NCBI GenBank assembly: GCA_963662155.1 | Contig: OY759273.1 | Span: 1 to 64,000, forward strand | Reading direction: 5' to 3' | DNA length: 64,000 bases | Source of the DNA: Lamellibrachia columna | Lineage: Eukaryota; Annelida; Polychaeta; Sabellida; Siboglinidae | Program-made: the position numbers and the translations under genes | Notes under the pieces: generated by a model | What the model was told of the DNA's origin: nothing | Database searches by the model: none | What the model saw: only the letters and a program-made list of their open reading frames with translations | Shown: positions 25,965 to 37,029 of the stretch, one piece after another | How the letters are laid out: every line of letters starts with the position of its first letter | Numbering within the stretch: the stretch's first letter is position 1

Positions 25965-26362
25965 GCACCCTGGACAGCAAGAGAAAGCACAGTGGATGGC
26001 AAGAGAAGGCACCCTGGAGGGCAAGAGAAGGCATCGTGGATGGCAAGAGAAGGCACCGTGGATGGCAAGAGAAGGCACCATGGATGGCAAGAGAAGGCAC
26101 CCTGGAGAGCAAGAGAAGGCACCGTGGATGACAAGAGAAGGCACCCTGGAGGGCAAGAGAAGGCACCCTGGAGGGCAAGAGAAGGCCCCGTGGATGGCAA
26201 GAGAAGACACCCTGGAGAGCAAGAGAAGGCACTGTGGATGGCAAGAGAAGGCACCCTGGAGAGCAAGAGAAGTCACCCTGGAGGGCAAGAGAAGGCACTG
26301 TGGATGGCAAGAGAAGGCACCTTGGAGGGCAAGAGAAGGCACCCTGGAGAGCAAGAGAAGAT
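25965..26362. repeat. 22-bp minisatellite, about 18 copies
   Basis: Unit GGCAAGAGAAGGCACCCTGG with GA/AG ends; two main variants (CCCTGGAGGG and CCGTGGATGG). It lies in the intron between 25,633 and 26,634, directly beside a LINE remnant. Because 22 is not a multiple of three, three copies read as a 22-residue period in every frame, which creates long spurious open frames on both strands. Confidence 0.95.
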
Positions 26363-26633
26363 GGGGCTACCAGAGGAAAAAGTGACTGGATAATGTAAGG
26401 AATGGAAGAGAAGACAGACAAAGCTAGCAAAGAAATGGCATCCCTACGACCGTCCCGGTCATGGAATGAAGGGGAGTAGGAAACAAACTAGAACACATAT
26501 TACACAGCAGGCAATTCTGCAGAATAAAACAAAAATACTGAGTATCCTCCCAATTTAATATAAAGTATACAATATCTTAGGCTTGCAAATTGCAAGTGCC
26601 ACTTTAACTGTTGTAAAACAACAGCAGACATAC

Positions 26634-26794
26634 CTGTTTTCGGAGCATGAGTTGCATGAAACACCCCCATCCCTGGAGGGCGTGCCCCAGGGTCACATGA
26701 CGGTCATGTGACATGGCCTGGGTGTACTTGAGTCTCATGATGAGAGCCTCATCCCTCCGCTGCTTCCAACTCCCAAATGTCCACCGCAGCACAC
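26634..26794 (-). CDS. SFI1: SFI1-like protein, internal exon
   Basis: Acceptor CCCCATCCCAG, donor AACAG|GTATGT; 161 bp. Two bases complete the Gly codon begun at 28,630, then VLRWTFGSWKQRRDEALIMR, LKYTQAMSHDRHVTLGHALQ and GWGCFMQLMLRKQ. LRW.F..WK is the canonical Sfi1/centrin-binding spacing, and a second helix carries W at GWGCF. It exits in phase 0. Confidence 0.85.
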
Positions 26795-27140
26795 CTGGGA
26801 TGGGGAAACAGGAATGTCAGCATCACCAACGCTCAGACCTTCCAAGTCTCCCGGTGGCAGATTTCCCGCTTTGTTGGTCATTTTTCAAACATCCTCATAA
26901 TCTTTCAAAAAGGCTCCCACTTTCGTTATATTTACTTTTACAATATATTTAATTGATTTTCTGGTTTTTTTTGTTTGATTAGGTTTATTTACACATGACT
27001 GTACAATATAATTTCATGAATTGTTGATGTAAATAAACTTAGTATCACTAAATCACTAAATTTGCAAAGGTTGACGTTATTGGGGCCAGGCCGGATGTAG
27101 AAACAGATCAGAACTCTTGTGTAATTTTGGTAAAAACATA
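26795..27140. other. Intronic DNA, no gene seen
   Basis: AT-rich sequence upstream (in transcript sense) of the exon at 26,794. It provides the pyrimidine-rich acceptor TTTCCCCATCCCAG. No repeats or coding frames are recognised. Confidence 0.5.
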
Positions 27141-27144
27141 ACAC

Positions 27145-27720
27145 ATTGACAGCAGAACACAATCACCCCTGGTAGACATGCTGACAACAGAACACAATCA
27201 CTCCTGGTAGACATGCTGAGAGCAGAATGCAATCACCCCTGGTAAACGCTGACAGCAGAACACAATCACCCCTGGTAGACATGCTGACAGCAGAACACAA
27301 TCATCCCTGGTAGACATGCTGACAGCAGAACACAATCACTCCTGGTAGACATGCTGAGAGCAGAACACAATCACCCCTGGTAAACGCTGACAGCAGAACA
27401 CAATCACTCCTGGTAGACACCCTGACAGCAGAAGACAATCACCCTTGGTAGACACCCTGACAGCAGAAGACAATCATCCCTGGTAGACACCCTGACAGCA
27501 GAAGACAATCACCCTTGGTAGATACCCTGACAGCAGAAGACAATCACATCTGGTACACACCCTGACAGCAGAACACTGGTAGATACTCCGGGTAGACATG
27601 CTGACAGAATACAATCACTCCTGGTAGACATGCTGACAGAACACAATCACTCCTGGTAGACATGCTGACAGAACACAATCACTCCTGGTAGACATGCTGA
27701 CAGCAAAACACAATCACCCC
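27145..27720. repeat. 35-bp minisatellite, about 16 copies
   Basis: Unit GACAGCAGAACACAATCACC plus CCTGGTAGACATGCT, with variants lacking AT of CATGCT (32 bp) or reading GACACC. Intronic, between the exons at 26,794 and 28,630. Confidence 0.95.
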
Positions 27721-27821
27721 TGACACACTGCCATGGTAGGCATTAAGCAACAGTCTTTGAGGTTTGCTACACCATAATTATACATTTTCCTAATTTTCTG
27801 ATGAATGAGGCAGAGACAGGG

Positions 27822-28640
27822 TAATGAAAGCAAGCTATGGCACCTTGTTGGAGCAATCACAAGACAATGAAAGCAAGCTAAGACACCTTGTTGGAGCCAA
27901 GACAAGACAATGAAAGCAAGCTAAGACACCTTGTTGGAGCCAAGAAAAGACAATGAAAGCAAGCTAAGACACCTTGTTGGAGCCAAGACAAGACAATGAA
28001 AGCCAGCTAAGACACCTTGTTGGAGCCAAGACAAGACAATGAAAGCAAGCTAAGACACCTTGTTGGAGCCAAGACAAGACAATGAAAGCAAGCTAAGACA
28101 CCTTGTTGGAGCCAAGACAAGACAATGAAAGCAAGCTAAGACACCTTGTTGGAGCCAAGACAAGACAATGAAAGCAAGCTAAGACACCTTGTTGGAGCCA
28201 AGACAAGACAATGAAAGCAAGCTAAGACACCTTGTTGGAGCCAAGACAAGACAATGAAAGCAAGGTAAGACACCTTGTTGGAGCCAAAACAAGAGAAGAT
28301 AAGACAAGACAATGCAAGCAAGCTAAAACTCCTTGATAGAGTCAAGACAAAACAAGACAATGAAAGTAAGCTAAGACATCTTGTTGGAGCCAAGACAAGA
28401 TAAGACAAGACAAAGAAAGCAAGCTAAGACACCTTGTTGGAGCCAAGACAAGATAAGACAATGAAAGCAAGCCAAGACACCTTGCTAGAGTCAAGACAAG
28501 ACAAGACAATGAAAGTAAGCTAAGACATCTTGTTGGAGCCAAGACAAGACAAGACAATACAATGAAAGTAAACTAAGACACCTTGTTGGAGCCAAGACAA
28601 GATAAGACAATGCAAGCAAGCTAAGACACCTTGCTGGAGC
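27822..28640. repeat. 43-bp minisatellite founded on a splice donor
   Basis: About 19 copies. On the minus strand the unit includes GGCTCCAACAAG|GTGTCTTA followed by GCTTGCTTTCATTGTCTTGTC. The first copy is the genuine exon end GGCTCCAGCAAG|GTGTCTTA at 28,630, so 12 exonic bases and the 5' splice site are copied along almost the whole array. Copies towards 28,300-28,600 are more diverged and have inserted TAAGACAAGA tracts. Confidence 0.92.
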
Positions 28641-28726
28641 CATCTCTCTGCTTCCTTTACTTGGCGAGCTGTGTTGAGCTTCTTCTGGTGGTGAATCGCA
28701 GTAAAGCAATGCCAAAATATAAGTAC
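28630..28726 (-). CDS. SFI1: SFI1-like protein, internal exon
   Basis: Acceptor TTTGTTTATAG, donor AGCAAG|GTGTCT; 97 bp, phase 0 in and phase 1 out. Translation: VLIFWHCFTAIHHQKKLNTA, RQVKEAERWLQQ(G). W.CF and the basic helix are Sfi1-like. The exit phase fits the two-base start of the next exon at 26,794 exactly, making ..RWLQQG-VLRWTFGSW... Confidence 0.82.
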
Positions 28727-28825
28727 CTATAAACAAACAATGTAAATCAGGCTAGCAAAATGAGTAAATGTAATTGTTTAATTTAGGTAAAAAATGTGGC
28801 AGAAGGAGGAGAGGAAGCCCAACAT

Positions 28826-30452
28826 TAAGATGGCGGGACAGTGTTAAGATGGAGGGACAGTGTTAAGATGGAGGGATAGTGTTAAGATGGAGGGATAGTG
28901 TTAAGATGGAGGAGTAGTGTGAAGATGGAGGGACAGTGTTAAGATGGAGGGATAGTGTTAAGATGGAGGAGTAGTGTTAAGATGGAGGGACAGTGTTAAG
29001 ATGGAGGGACAGTGTTAAGATGGAGGGACAGTGTTAAGATGGAGGGATAGTGTTAAGATGGAGGAGTAGTGTTAAGATGGAGGGACAGTGTTAAGATGGA
29101 GGGATAGTGTTAAGATGGAGGAGTAGTGTTAAGATGGAGGGACAGTGTTAAGATGGAGGGACAGTGTTAAGATGGAGGGACAGTGTTAAGATGGAGGAGT
29201 AGTGTTAAGATGGAGGGACAGTGTTAAGATGGAGGGATAGTGTTAAGATGGAGGAGTAGTGTTAAGATGGAGGGACAGTGTTAAGATGGAGGGACAGTGT
29301 TAAGATGGAGGGATAGTGTTAAGATGGAGTAGTGTTAAGATGGAGGGACAGTGTTAAGATGGAGGGACAGTGTTAAGATGGAGGGATAGTGTTAAGATGG
29401 AGTAGTGTTAAGATGGAGGGACAGTGTTAAGATGGAGGGATAGTGTTAAGATGGAGGAGTAGTGTTAAGATGGAGGGACAGTGTTATGATGGAGGAGTAG
29501 TGTTAAGATAGAGGGATAGTGTTAAGATGGAGGAGTAGTGTGAAGATGGAGGGACAGTGTTAAGATGGAGGGATAGTGTTAAGATGGAGGAGTAGTGTTA
29601 AGATGGAGGGACAGTGTTAAGATGGAGGGACAGTGTTAAGATGGAGGGACAGTGTTAAGATGGAGGGATAGTGTTAAGATGGAGGAGTAGTGTTAAGATG
29701 GAGGGACAGTGTTAAGATGGAGGGATAGTGTTAAGATGGAGGAGTAGTGTTAAGATGGAGGGACAGTGTTAAGATGGAGGGACAGTGTTAAGATGGAGGG
29801 ACAGTGTTAAGATGGAGGAGTAGTGTTAAGATGGAGGGACAGTGTTAAGATGGAGGGATAGTGTTAAGATGGAGGAGTAGTGTTAAGATGGAGGGACAGT
29901 GTTAAGATGGAGGGACAGTGTTAAGATGGAGGGATAGTGTTAAGATGGAGTAGTGTTAAGATGGAGGGACAGTGTTAAGATGGAGGGACAGTGTTAAGAT
30001 GGAGGGATAGTGTTAAGATGGAGTAGTGTTAAGATGGAGGGACAGTGTTAAGATGGAGGGATAGTGTTAAGATGGAGGAGTAGTGTTAAGATGGAGGGAC
30101 AGTGTTATGATGGAGGAGTAGTGTTAAGATAGAGGGACAGTGTTAAGATGGAGGGACAGTGTTAAGATGGAGGGACTGTGTTATGATGGAGGAGTAGTGC
30201 TAAGATAGAGGGACAGTGTTAAGATGGAGGGACAGTGCTAAGATGGAGGGACAGTGTTAAGAAGGAGGGACAGTGTTAAGATGGAGGGACAGTGTTAAGA
30301 CAGAGGTACAGTGTTAAGATGGAGGGACAGTACTAAGATGGAGGGACAGTGTTACGATGGAAGGACAGTACTAAGATGGAGGCACAGTGTTAAGATGGAG
30401 GTACAGTGTTAAGATGGTGGGACAGTGTTAAGATGGTGGGACAGTGTTAAGA
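28826..30452. repeat. 19-bp minisatellite, about 85 copies, with higher-order repeat
   Basis: Unit GTTAAGATGGAGGGACAGT with variants GGGATAGT and GGAGTAGT. The order of variants repeats with a period near 620 bp: a rare GTGTGAAGATGG variant recurs at 28,916 and 29,537, and a rare GTTATGATGG at 29,483 and 30,103. Copies after 30,110 are more diverged. Intronic. Confidence 0.96.
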
Positions 30453-30610
30453 GAGATCATGAAAGGGTGGGGGTGAACAGACAAGTATGGGAGAAGATCA
30501 CGATGGATGGAGACAACTTGTTGAGAGGGCGGAACAGACTAAGTGATGTGGGCCCCACCCCACAAGGGTCCAAGGGGAAAGAATAAGAACTGCTTAAATG
30601 ACATATTCTT

Positions 30611-31511
30611 TATTAACTTTATTATGTATGGCTTACTGCTGATGGGGTTTAATAACTTTATTATGTATGGCTTACTGCTGATGGGGTTTATTAACTTTAT
30701 TATGTATGGCTTACTGCTGATGGGGTTTATTAACTTTATTATGTATGGCTTACTGCTGATGGGGTTTATTAACTTTATTATGTATGGCTTACTGCTGATG
30801 GGGTTTATTAACTTTATTATGTATGGCTTACTGCTGATAGGGTTTATTAACTTTATTATGTATGGCTTACTGCTGATGGGGTTTATTAACTTTATTATGT
30901 ATGGCTTACTGCTGATGGGGTTTATTAACTTTATTATGTATGGCTTACTGCTGATGGGGTTTATTAACTTTATTATGTATGGCTTACTGCTGATGGGGTT
31001 TATTAACTTTATTATGTATGGCTTACTGCTGATGGGGTTTATTAACTTTATTATGTATGGCTTACTGCTGATGGGGTTTATTAACTTTATTATGTATGGC
31101 TTACTGCTGATGGGGTTTATTAACTTTATTATGTATGGCTTACTGCTGATGGGGTTTATTAACTTTATTATGTATGGCTTACTGCTGATGGGGTTTATTA
31201 TCTTTATTATGTATGGTTTACTGCTGATGAGGTTTATTAACTTTATTATGTATGGCTTACTGCTGATGGGGTTTATTAACTTTATTATGTATGGCTTACT
31301 GCTGATGGGGTTTATTAACTTTATTATGTATGGCTTACTGCTGATGGGGTTTATTAACTTTATTATGTATGGCTTACTGCTGATGGGGTTTATTAACTTT
31401 ATTATGTATGGCTTACTGCTGATGGGGTTTATTAACTTTATTATGTATGGCTTACTGCTGATGGGGTTTATTAACTTTATTATGTATGGTTTACTGCTGA
31501 TGGGGTTTATT
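30611..31511. repeat. 39-bp minisatellite, about 23 copies
   Basis: Unit TTTATTAACTTTATTATGTA plus TGGCTTACTGCTGATGGGG, nearly perfect. As 39 is a multiple of three, one frame stays open for 359 codons and reads INFIMYGLLLMGF 23 times. That frame opposes the gene and ends in unrelated sequence, so I do not call a protein. It starts about 100 bp beyond the splice donor of the exon at 31,614. Confidence 0.96.
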
Positions 31512-31613
31512 AGAGAGAAACATCGTCATCAAGTTCATCGTCATGAAAGAATCAAAAGAAATTTACATGCAGAAAGATTAGATTACACAGGGAATCTGTG
31601 GCCTAGATCTGAC

Positions 31614-31716
31614 CTTCATTAGGAGATGTTTGTCACAGTGTTGCTTAGCAACTGCCTCTTTATCCTGCCAGATGATCTGTAGTTGGATGTTGTGGCGCCA
31701 AGTGTCAATGACATTT
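31614..31716 (-). CDS. SFI1: SFI1-like protein, internal exon
   Basis: 103 bp. The acceptor GGTCATCAG|AAATGTC is weak in pyrimidines, but it is the one that fits the phase-2 exit of the previous exon. The donor is ATGAAG|GTCAGA. Translation: (R)NVIDTWRHNIQLQIIWQDKE, then AVAKQHCDKHLLMK. Two Trp residues in a helix fit the family. Exit phase 0 matches 28,726. Only 338 bp of intron separate it from the exon at 32,055. Confidence 0.75.
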
Positions 31717-32054
31717 CTGATGACCTAAATTTTATATTAAGGGTCATACAAAATGAAAACTTCACGTTTAATTGAATATCTGTACAACAAAACCAACTGT
31801 ATAGCAAAACCAACTGTATAGCTGCACAACTTTGCTGTACTTCATAAAACAGCATGCTGCACGTGTAACATCAAGACAATTTTGGAACACATGCATACAT
31901 GCACAGCTTTCAACAGCAAAATTAATTAAAATATCCATACTCTTTTCAAACAATCAATTAAATAACAATATTATTAACATTATTATTTGTCCTGATTATT
32001 AATAGTATTACTGACATTTACTCAGACTACAACCTGGCACCATCAGAGACCTAC

Positions 32055-32227
32055 CGAAGCAGTGTCGCATTTTTGCAGTTGACTTTCCTCTGCACACCAG
32101 CACGTATCTCCTTGCTTCTCGTCTGATACCTTGTCCAGCCATTGAATGTCCAGCGAAGGAGTGTCATCTGGCAATGACCAGTGGCCAGAGACTTCTTTGT
32201 GGCCTTGTGTCTTCTGACCGCTATATA
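32055..32227 (-). CDS. SFI1: SFI1-like protein, internal exon
   Basis: Acceptor CTTTTCTTGTGCAG, donor CTTCG|GTAGGT; 173 bp, phase 0 in, 2 out. Translation: YIAVRRHKATKKSLATGHCQ, MTLLRWTFNGWTRYQTRSKE, IRAGVQRKVNCKNATLL. LLRWTFNGW is a textbook Sfi1-type motif and closely resembles LRWTFGSW in the exon at 26,794, as expected for internal repeats. Confidence 0.85.
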
Positions 32228-32531
32228 CTGCACAAGAAAAGAGAAAGACAGAATGTCTACTTAATGTCTTCCTTATCAGCACCTGGGGTTAATTCTTAAT
32301 TGAATTGAACTGATCAATTCATTTGTGAATTTTAATTAAAAAAATCAAAATAGATTGAATTGGAATCGAAGTCTGCAAAGAAAGTTGAATGGAATGAATT
32401 GGTCTGCCTGCAGAGATCTGAAACTAGCCCTTTGTGGGGCAACACAACAAATGGGAACTTTTGGCAGGTTAATCCTTGAGCAAGTATTCTCTGAAGCCAA
32501 AAACAAGAGATCTTCCCATGTTTTTTGTCAA

Positions 32532-32960
32532 TGGCTTAGCCATTGTCTGTGCATTGTGAACTGCTCTCTGGTTTCTACCATATATAGCTGTGATGTCTTC
32601 CTATCCTAACTTCCTATCCTAACTTAGCCATTGTCTGTGCATTGTGAACTGCTCTCTGGCTTCTACCATATATAGCTGTGATGTCTTCCTATCCTAACTT
32701 CCTATCCTAACTTAGCCATTGTCTGTGCATTGTGAACTGCTCTCTGGCTTCTACCATATATAGCTGTGATGTCTTCCTATCCTAACTTAGCCATTGTCTG
32801 TGCATTGTGAACTGCTCTCTGGCTTCTACCATATATAGCTGTGATGTCTTCCTATCCTAACTTAGCCATTGTCTGTGCATTGTGAACTGCTCTCTGGCTT
32901 CTACCATATATAGCTGTGATGTCTTCCTATCCTAACTTCCTATCCTAACTTCCTGTCCCT
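32532..32960. repeat. Tandem amplification (75/87 bp) of a dispersed repeat
   Basis: Five copies of a unit containing TTAGCCATTGTCTGTGCATT and GTGAACTGCTCTCTGGCTTC, with one or two TTCCTATCCTAAC copies per unit, giving 75- and 87-bp spacings. Single diverged copies of the same sequence occur at about 34,425-34,500 and 58,390-58,460, so a dispersed repeat was amplified in place here. Confidence 0.88.
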
Positions 32961-33121
32961 CTCTCTACTCACGGCAAGAATAATGTGCTGTACCCACACA
33001 TCCGGGAAATCAGGTCCTGGCAGACGTGCATAAATAAAGCATGGTTTGATGTAAACTTGTAGTGTCATTTAGTGTTTGCACTATGCTGTGGACTATATAT
33101 AAGGTGTTAGTTGCAAATGCT

Positions 33122-35113
33122 CAGGCCCGTAGCCAGCTTTTCATAAGGGGGGGGTCATTTTTTCCCAATACAGACTACAGGGGGTGCCAGAAATTCATGG
33201 GGGGACATCTTTTCTTAATCGACTCCGGGAGGACGGTACAAGTTTACACGGGTGTCATATTTTCCGAAACAAACTCCAGGGGGCATTACATGTTCACATG
33301 GGGAGTCATATTTTTCCAACACAGAGGGTGCCACAAGTATTGTGCACAAAACATTGTCTACATATTCAATTCTTTCACCAAATAAGACAAAAGTAAAACA
33401 GTTATTAATTCCTTTAATTGTGCATTGAGATTGAAAGATAAAAATATATACACATCTATAAACATATAAATACACACACACACTTCGTGGGTGAATTATA
33501 TATAACAAAAATTATTCAATTTAGAAAATATTTCATGAATATTGTGAATTATGAAGAGCACAGTCACATGTCGAAGTCTAAATTGATGTCAGATAAGCGC
33601 AGTCAAATGTCAAGATCAAGTGTGATAATTCTCAGAAATTATGCAAGCCTTTCTCTTTCTGCAGAGTAATAGGGAGATTGGGGGACACAAAATGCTTCCT
33701 GAGCTGTGAATGAGCAACAGATCATTGTGCAAGTTTAGACCAGTATCAATTAAAGAAAGCTAGCAGTACAAAATGCTGGTTTCATGTCTTGCTGTATACA
33801 CACACCTTTGTCTGCCCTATGCCTTGCAGCTAACTTGAAAAGTTAATTAATTATATTACAATTAACTCATAAATTTTGCAATTAAATCTTTATTGGAAAG
33901 AGATTTGCTCAAACAATATTTATATGCCAAAGACGGCCCAATGTAGGGATATTGCCAAATCCCACTGCTGGGATAATGCTTCTAATTGGTCAGATGTCCC
34001 CTGCAATGAAGGAATATTAGGGGTGTTGCCAGCTCCCATAGCAGGGTTTATGCTTGTAATTGGCCAGAGGCCCCCTGCAGTGAGGGGATGAACCTTTAAA
34101 TTGGTCAGCTTTCATTCCCCCCCAGGCCCTTGGTAGGGATGATCCCTGGCCTCCAGTAGGCTCCCAATGTTTATGACAGTTGTTCTGTCATAAACCATGC
34201 ACAAGGATAACACTATGCTTCAAATTAAATTAACTTGAGTTAATTCAATTAACAAATTAACAATTGAAATTAACCCATGCCTGATGCTTTGCGTGGAGGC
34301 CATATAGTAAGCCAGCACAACAAAGAGAGTAATTGGCTTGCTAACTCTGCATTGTTTCAGTGAGCATATATTTTCTGAAACCATAGCATTTTTTGCTTAC
34401 AAGTCTTCATGTTGTTTGAATAATGGCTTAGCGACTGTCTGTACATTGTCTACTGCTCTCTGGCTGTTACCAACTGACCACACATAAGGTGACTTGGTAA
34501 CACATTTATAATTAGAATAAGATTCTGTTTCAAACAAACCAGAGAGTTGCATAATATTTAATATATTATTAGATTTGAACCCTCCTCTGAAAAGTGTTAA
34601 CCCCCCCCCAATATGAAGATAATATTATTATAACATTTTAATAAATGTGAACCCCTTTTCAAAAATGTTAAACTGCTTCTCAAAAGAGTGGACCCCCTCC
34701 CCCAATATTATTTAGTATTCTTCATAAACGTGAACCCCCTTTCCAAAATAGTTAACCCCCTTCTCAAAAGCGTGAATCTCCCAATAACATGAAGATAATA
34801 TTATTTTTATAAAATTGCCAAAAATGTGAACCCCCTTCTCAAAAGCGTGAACCAACTTCTCAAAAGCATGAACCCCCTTCTAAAAAGAACACCCTAATGA
34901 TAAGAAGATAATATTATTTTTTTAAATGTGAACCCCCTTCTCAAAAGCATGAAACCTCCTCTCTAAAGCATTAACCCCCATCCTAAAATGCATGAACCCA
35001 CCAATACTATGAAAATAATATTATTTTTAAAAACGGGGGTTCACATTTTTTTAAACGGGGGGTTCAAAAGGGGGGTTCATGTGAACCCCTGAATCCCCTC
35101 AACTACAGGCCTG
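33122..35113. mobile_element. Non-autonomous DNA transposon, 1,992 bp, 6-bp target duplication
   Basis: The left end CAGGCCCGTAGCCAGC and right end GTTGAGGGG-type sequence (CCCCTCAACTACAGGCCTG) form imperfect inverted repeats, CAGGCCYGTAGYY. Both sides are flanked by AATGCT (33,116-33,121 and 35,114-35,119), a clean 6-bp duplication. Inside is a degenerate G-run/C-run structure: GGGGGGGTCATTTTTTCCC-like strings at the left and about 15 decayed copies of GTGAACCCCCTTCTCAAAAG at 34,560-35,080. There is no transposase. I do not assign a superfamily; 6-bp duplications are known for few groups. Confidence 0.75.
34225..34510. repeat. Dispersed repeat copy
   Basis: Shares the order of motifs with about 58,185-58,470: CATTGTTTCA, then a GTGTTTCTGAAGCCATGA-like string, then ATAATGGCTTAGC-ACTGTCTGTACATTGT and CTGGCTGTTACCA. 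The two copies are clearly diverged. It lies inside the 33,122-35,113 element. Confidence 0.6.
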
Positions 35114-35145
35114 AATGCTGCTTGTGCATTAATTTTGCTATAGGT

Positions 35146-35970
35146 GGTATACTTTGATATGTAATGTTTGTATTTACTGATGATATATTTCTGCTGCTAG
35201 ACAGTGCTACTATTACAATCTATAGAGTTTGATATGTAATGTTTGTATTTACTGATGATATATTTCTGCTGCTAGACAGTGCTACTATTACAATCTATAG
35301 AGTTTGATATGTAATGTTTGTATTTACTGATGATATATTTCTGCTGCTAGACAGTGCTACTATTACAATCTATAGAGTTTGATATGTAATGTTTGTATTT
35401 ACTAATGATATATTTCTGCTGCTAGACAGTGCTACTATTACAATCTATAGAGTTTGATATGTAATGTTTGTATTTACTGATGATATATTTCTGCTGCTAG
35501 ACAGTGCTACTATTACAATCTATAGAGTTTGATATGTAATGTTTGTATTTACTAATGATATATTTCTGCTGCTAGACAGTGCTACTATTACAATCTATAG
35601 AGTTTGATATGCAATGTTTGCATTTACTAATGATATATTTCTGCTGCTAGACAGTGCTACTATTACAATCTATAGAGTTTTATATGTAATGTTTGTATTT
35701 ACTGATGATATATTTCTGCTGCTAGACAGTGCTACTATTACAATCTATAGAGTTTGATATGTAATGTTTGCATTTACTAATGATATATTTCTGCTGCTAG
35801 ACAGTGCTACTATTACAATCTATAGAGTTTTATATGTAATGTTTGTATTTACTGATGATATATTTCTGCTGCTAGACAGTGCTACTATTACAATCTATAG
35901 AGTTTGATATGTAATGTTTGCATTTACTGATGATATATTTCTGCTGCTAGACAGTGCTATTATTACAATA
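35146..35970. repeat. 75-bp minisatellite, about 11 copies
   Basis: Unit contains GATATGTAATGTTTGTATTT, ACTGATGATATATTTCTGCT and AGACAGTGCTACTATTACAA. Spacing is exactly 75 bp. A few alternating variants occur (ACTAATG / ACTGATG; TTTGCATTT / TTTGTATTT; GAGTTTTATATG / GAGTTTGATATG). Confidence 0.96.
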
Positions 35971-36029
35971 TAATTATGTGCAGTATAGTGTTAACTAATT
36001 AATGTTGCTAATTGATATGGAATGGATTA

Positions 36030-36170
36030 AAAATGAACTGAACTGGAATTGATCCTTTTTGTTAGTGCACTGAACTGAACTGGAATTGATCCTTTTTGTT
36101 AGTACACTGAATTGAATTGGGATTGATCCTTTTTGTTAGTACACTGAATTGAATTGGAATTGATCCTTTA
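36030..36170. repeat. 37-bp minisatellite, about 3.5 copies
   Basis: Unit CACTGAATTGAATTGGAATT plus GATCCTTTTTGTTAGTA. Similar GAATTGAATTGG strings also occur near 32,290-32,380. Confidence 0.85.
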
Positions 36171-36224
36171 TAAATAAACACTCTCACTGATGCTCCCAAA
36201 GATGATTCAAATTACAACTGATAT

Positions 36225-36602
36225 CGCCAGAGGGATATTTCTGCAGGAGGGATATCACCACACGATGCATATCACTAGAGGAGGGACATCACCACAGGAG
36301 GGGTATCACCACAGGAGGGGTATCACCACAGAGTGGGTATCCCAACAGGAAGGATATTGCTAGAGGAGGGATTTCGCCACCAGAGATATTGCTGTAGGTG
36401 GGATATCACCACAGTATGGATATTGCTGCAGAAGGGATATCGCTACAAGCGTGATATTACTGCAGGAAGGAAATCATTGCATGAATGATATATCTGCATG
36501 AGGAATATCGCTGCATGAAGGATACCACCATAGGAGTGATATTGTTGCAGGAGTGGTGTCATTGCGGGAGGGATATCATTACAGGAGGGATATCGCTGTA
36601 TG
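36225..36602. repeat. Degenerate 18-21-bp minisatellite
   Basis: About 18 imperfect copies of GGAGGGATATCACCACAGGA. GATATC (EcoRV-type palindrome) is conserved in most copies while the rest varies. Intronic. Confidence 0.88.
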
Positions 36603-37029
36603 CACCAAAACAGATTTATCATTACCTTATTTGCTTTTCACTAAATATTGGTTTCGTGGTAGTTTGTCTCTGTTTATTGAGATCATAATTTGCCTTGAAC
36701 ATATCAACATCAATTCCAATCTGAACATACTAATGCTAGGGCATAGCTACATTTACAGTTGCTTTTATCATGTCCCATGCCTTGAAATTTGGAAAATGAT
36801 GTAGAGCGATAAACAGTTCTTGTAAATATTGCAAAGGAGTGCGATGTTCTCTCCTTGACCTAGAATTATAACATTAAAATGTGTTTCGCGTCCAGTGCCA
36901 CTGGAAGAAAATTTATGCAGTCCTCGATGCATTCAAAATTAAATCCTTCAAAGTTCACTTTCATAGTGAAATATCACATTAATCAGAATGTCTTAATACA
37001 TTTTATTGTCAACTAGATTGTCCGCCTCC
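36603..37029. other. Intronic DNA, no gene seen
   Basis: Unique-looking AT-rich sequence between a minisatellite and the TTAA element. No convincing exon or repeat is recognised. Confidence 0.5.

Noticed and set aside
25885..26430. Overlapping 130-166-residue frames on both strands
   Set aside because: Produced by the 22-bp array read in three phases. Only the short LINE remnant before 25,942 has protein-family similarity.
30543..31622. 359-codon hydrophobic repeat protein (INFIMYGLLLMGF)
   Set aside because: 39-bp tandem array in frame by arithmetic; lies antisense in an intron and its last codons overlap an exon of the opposite strand.
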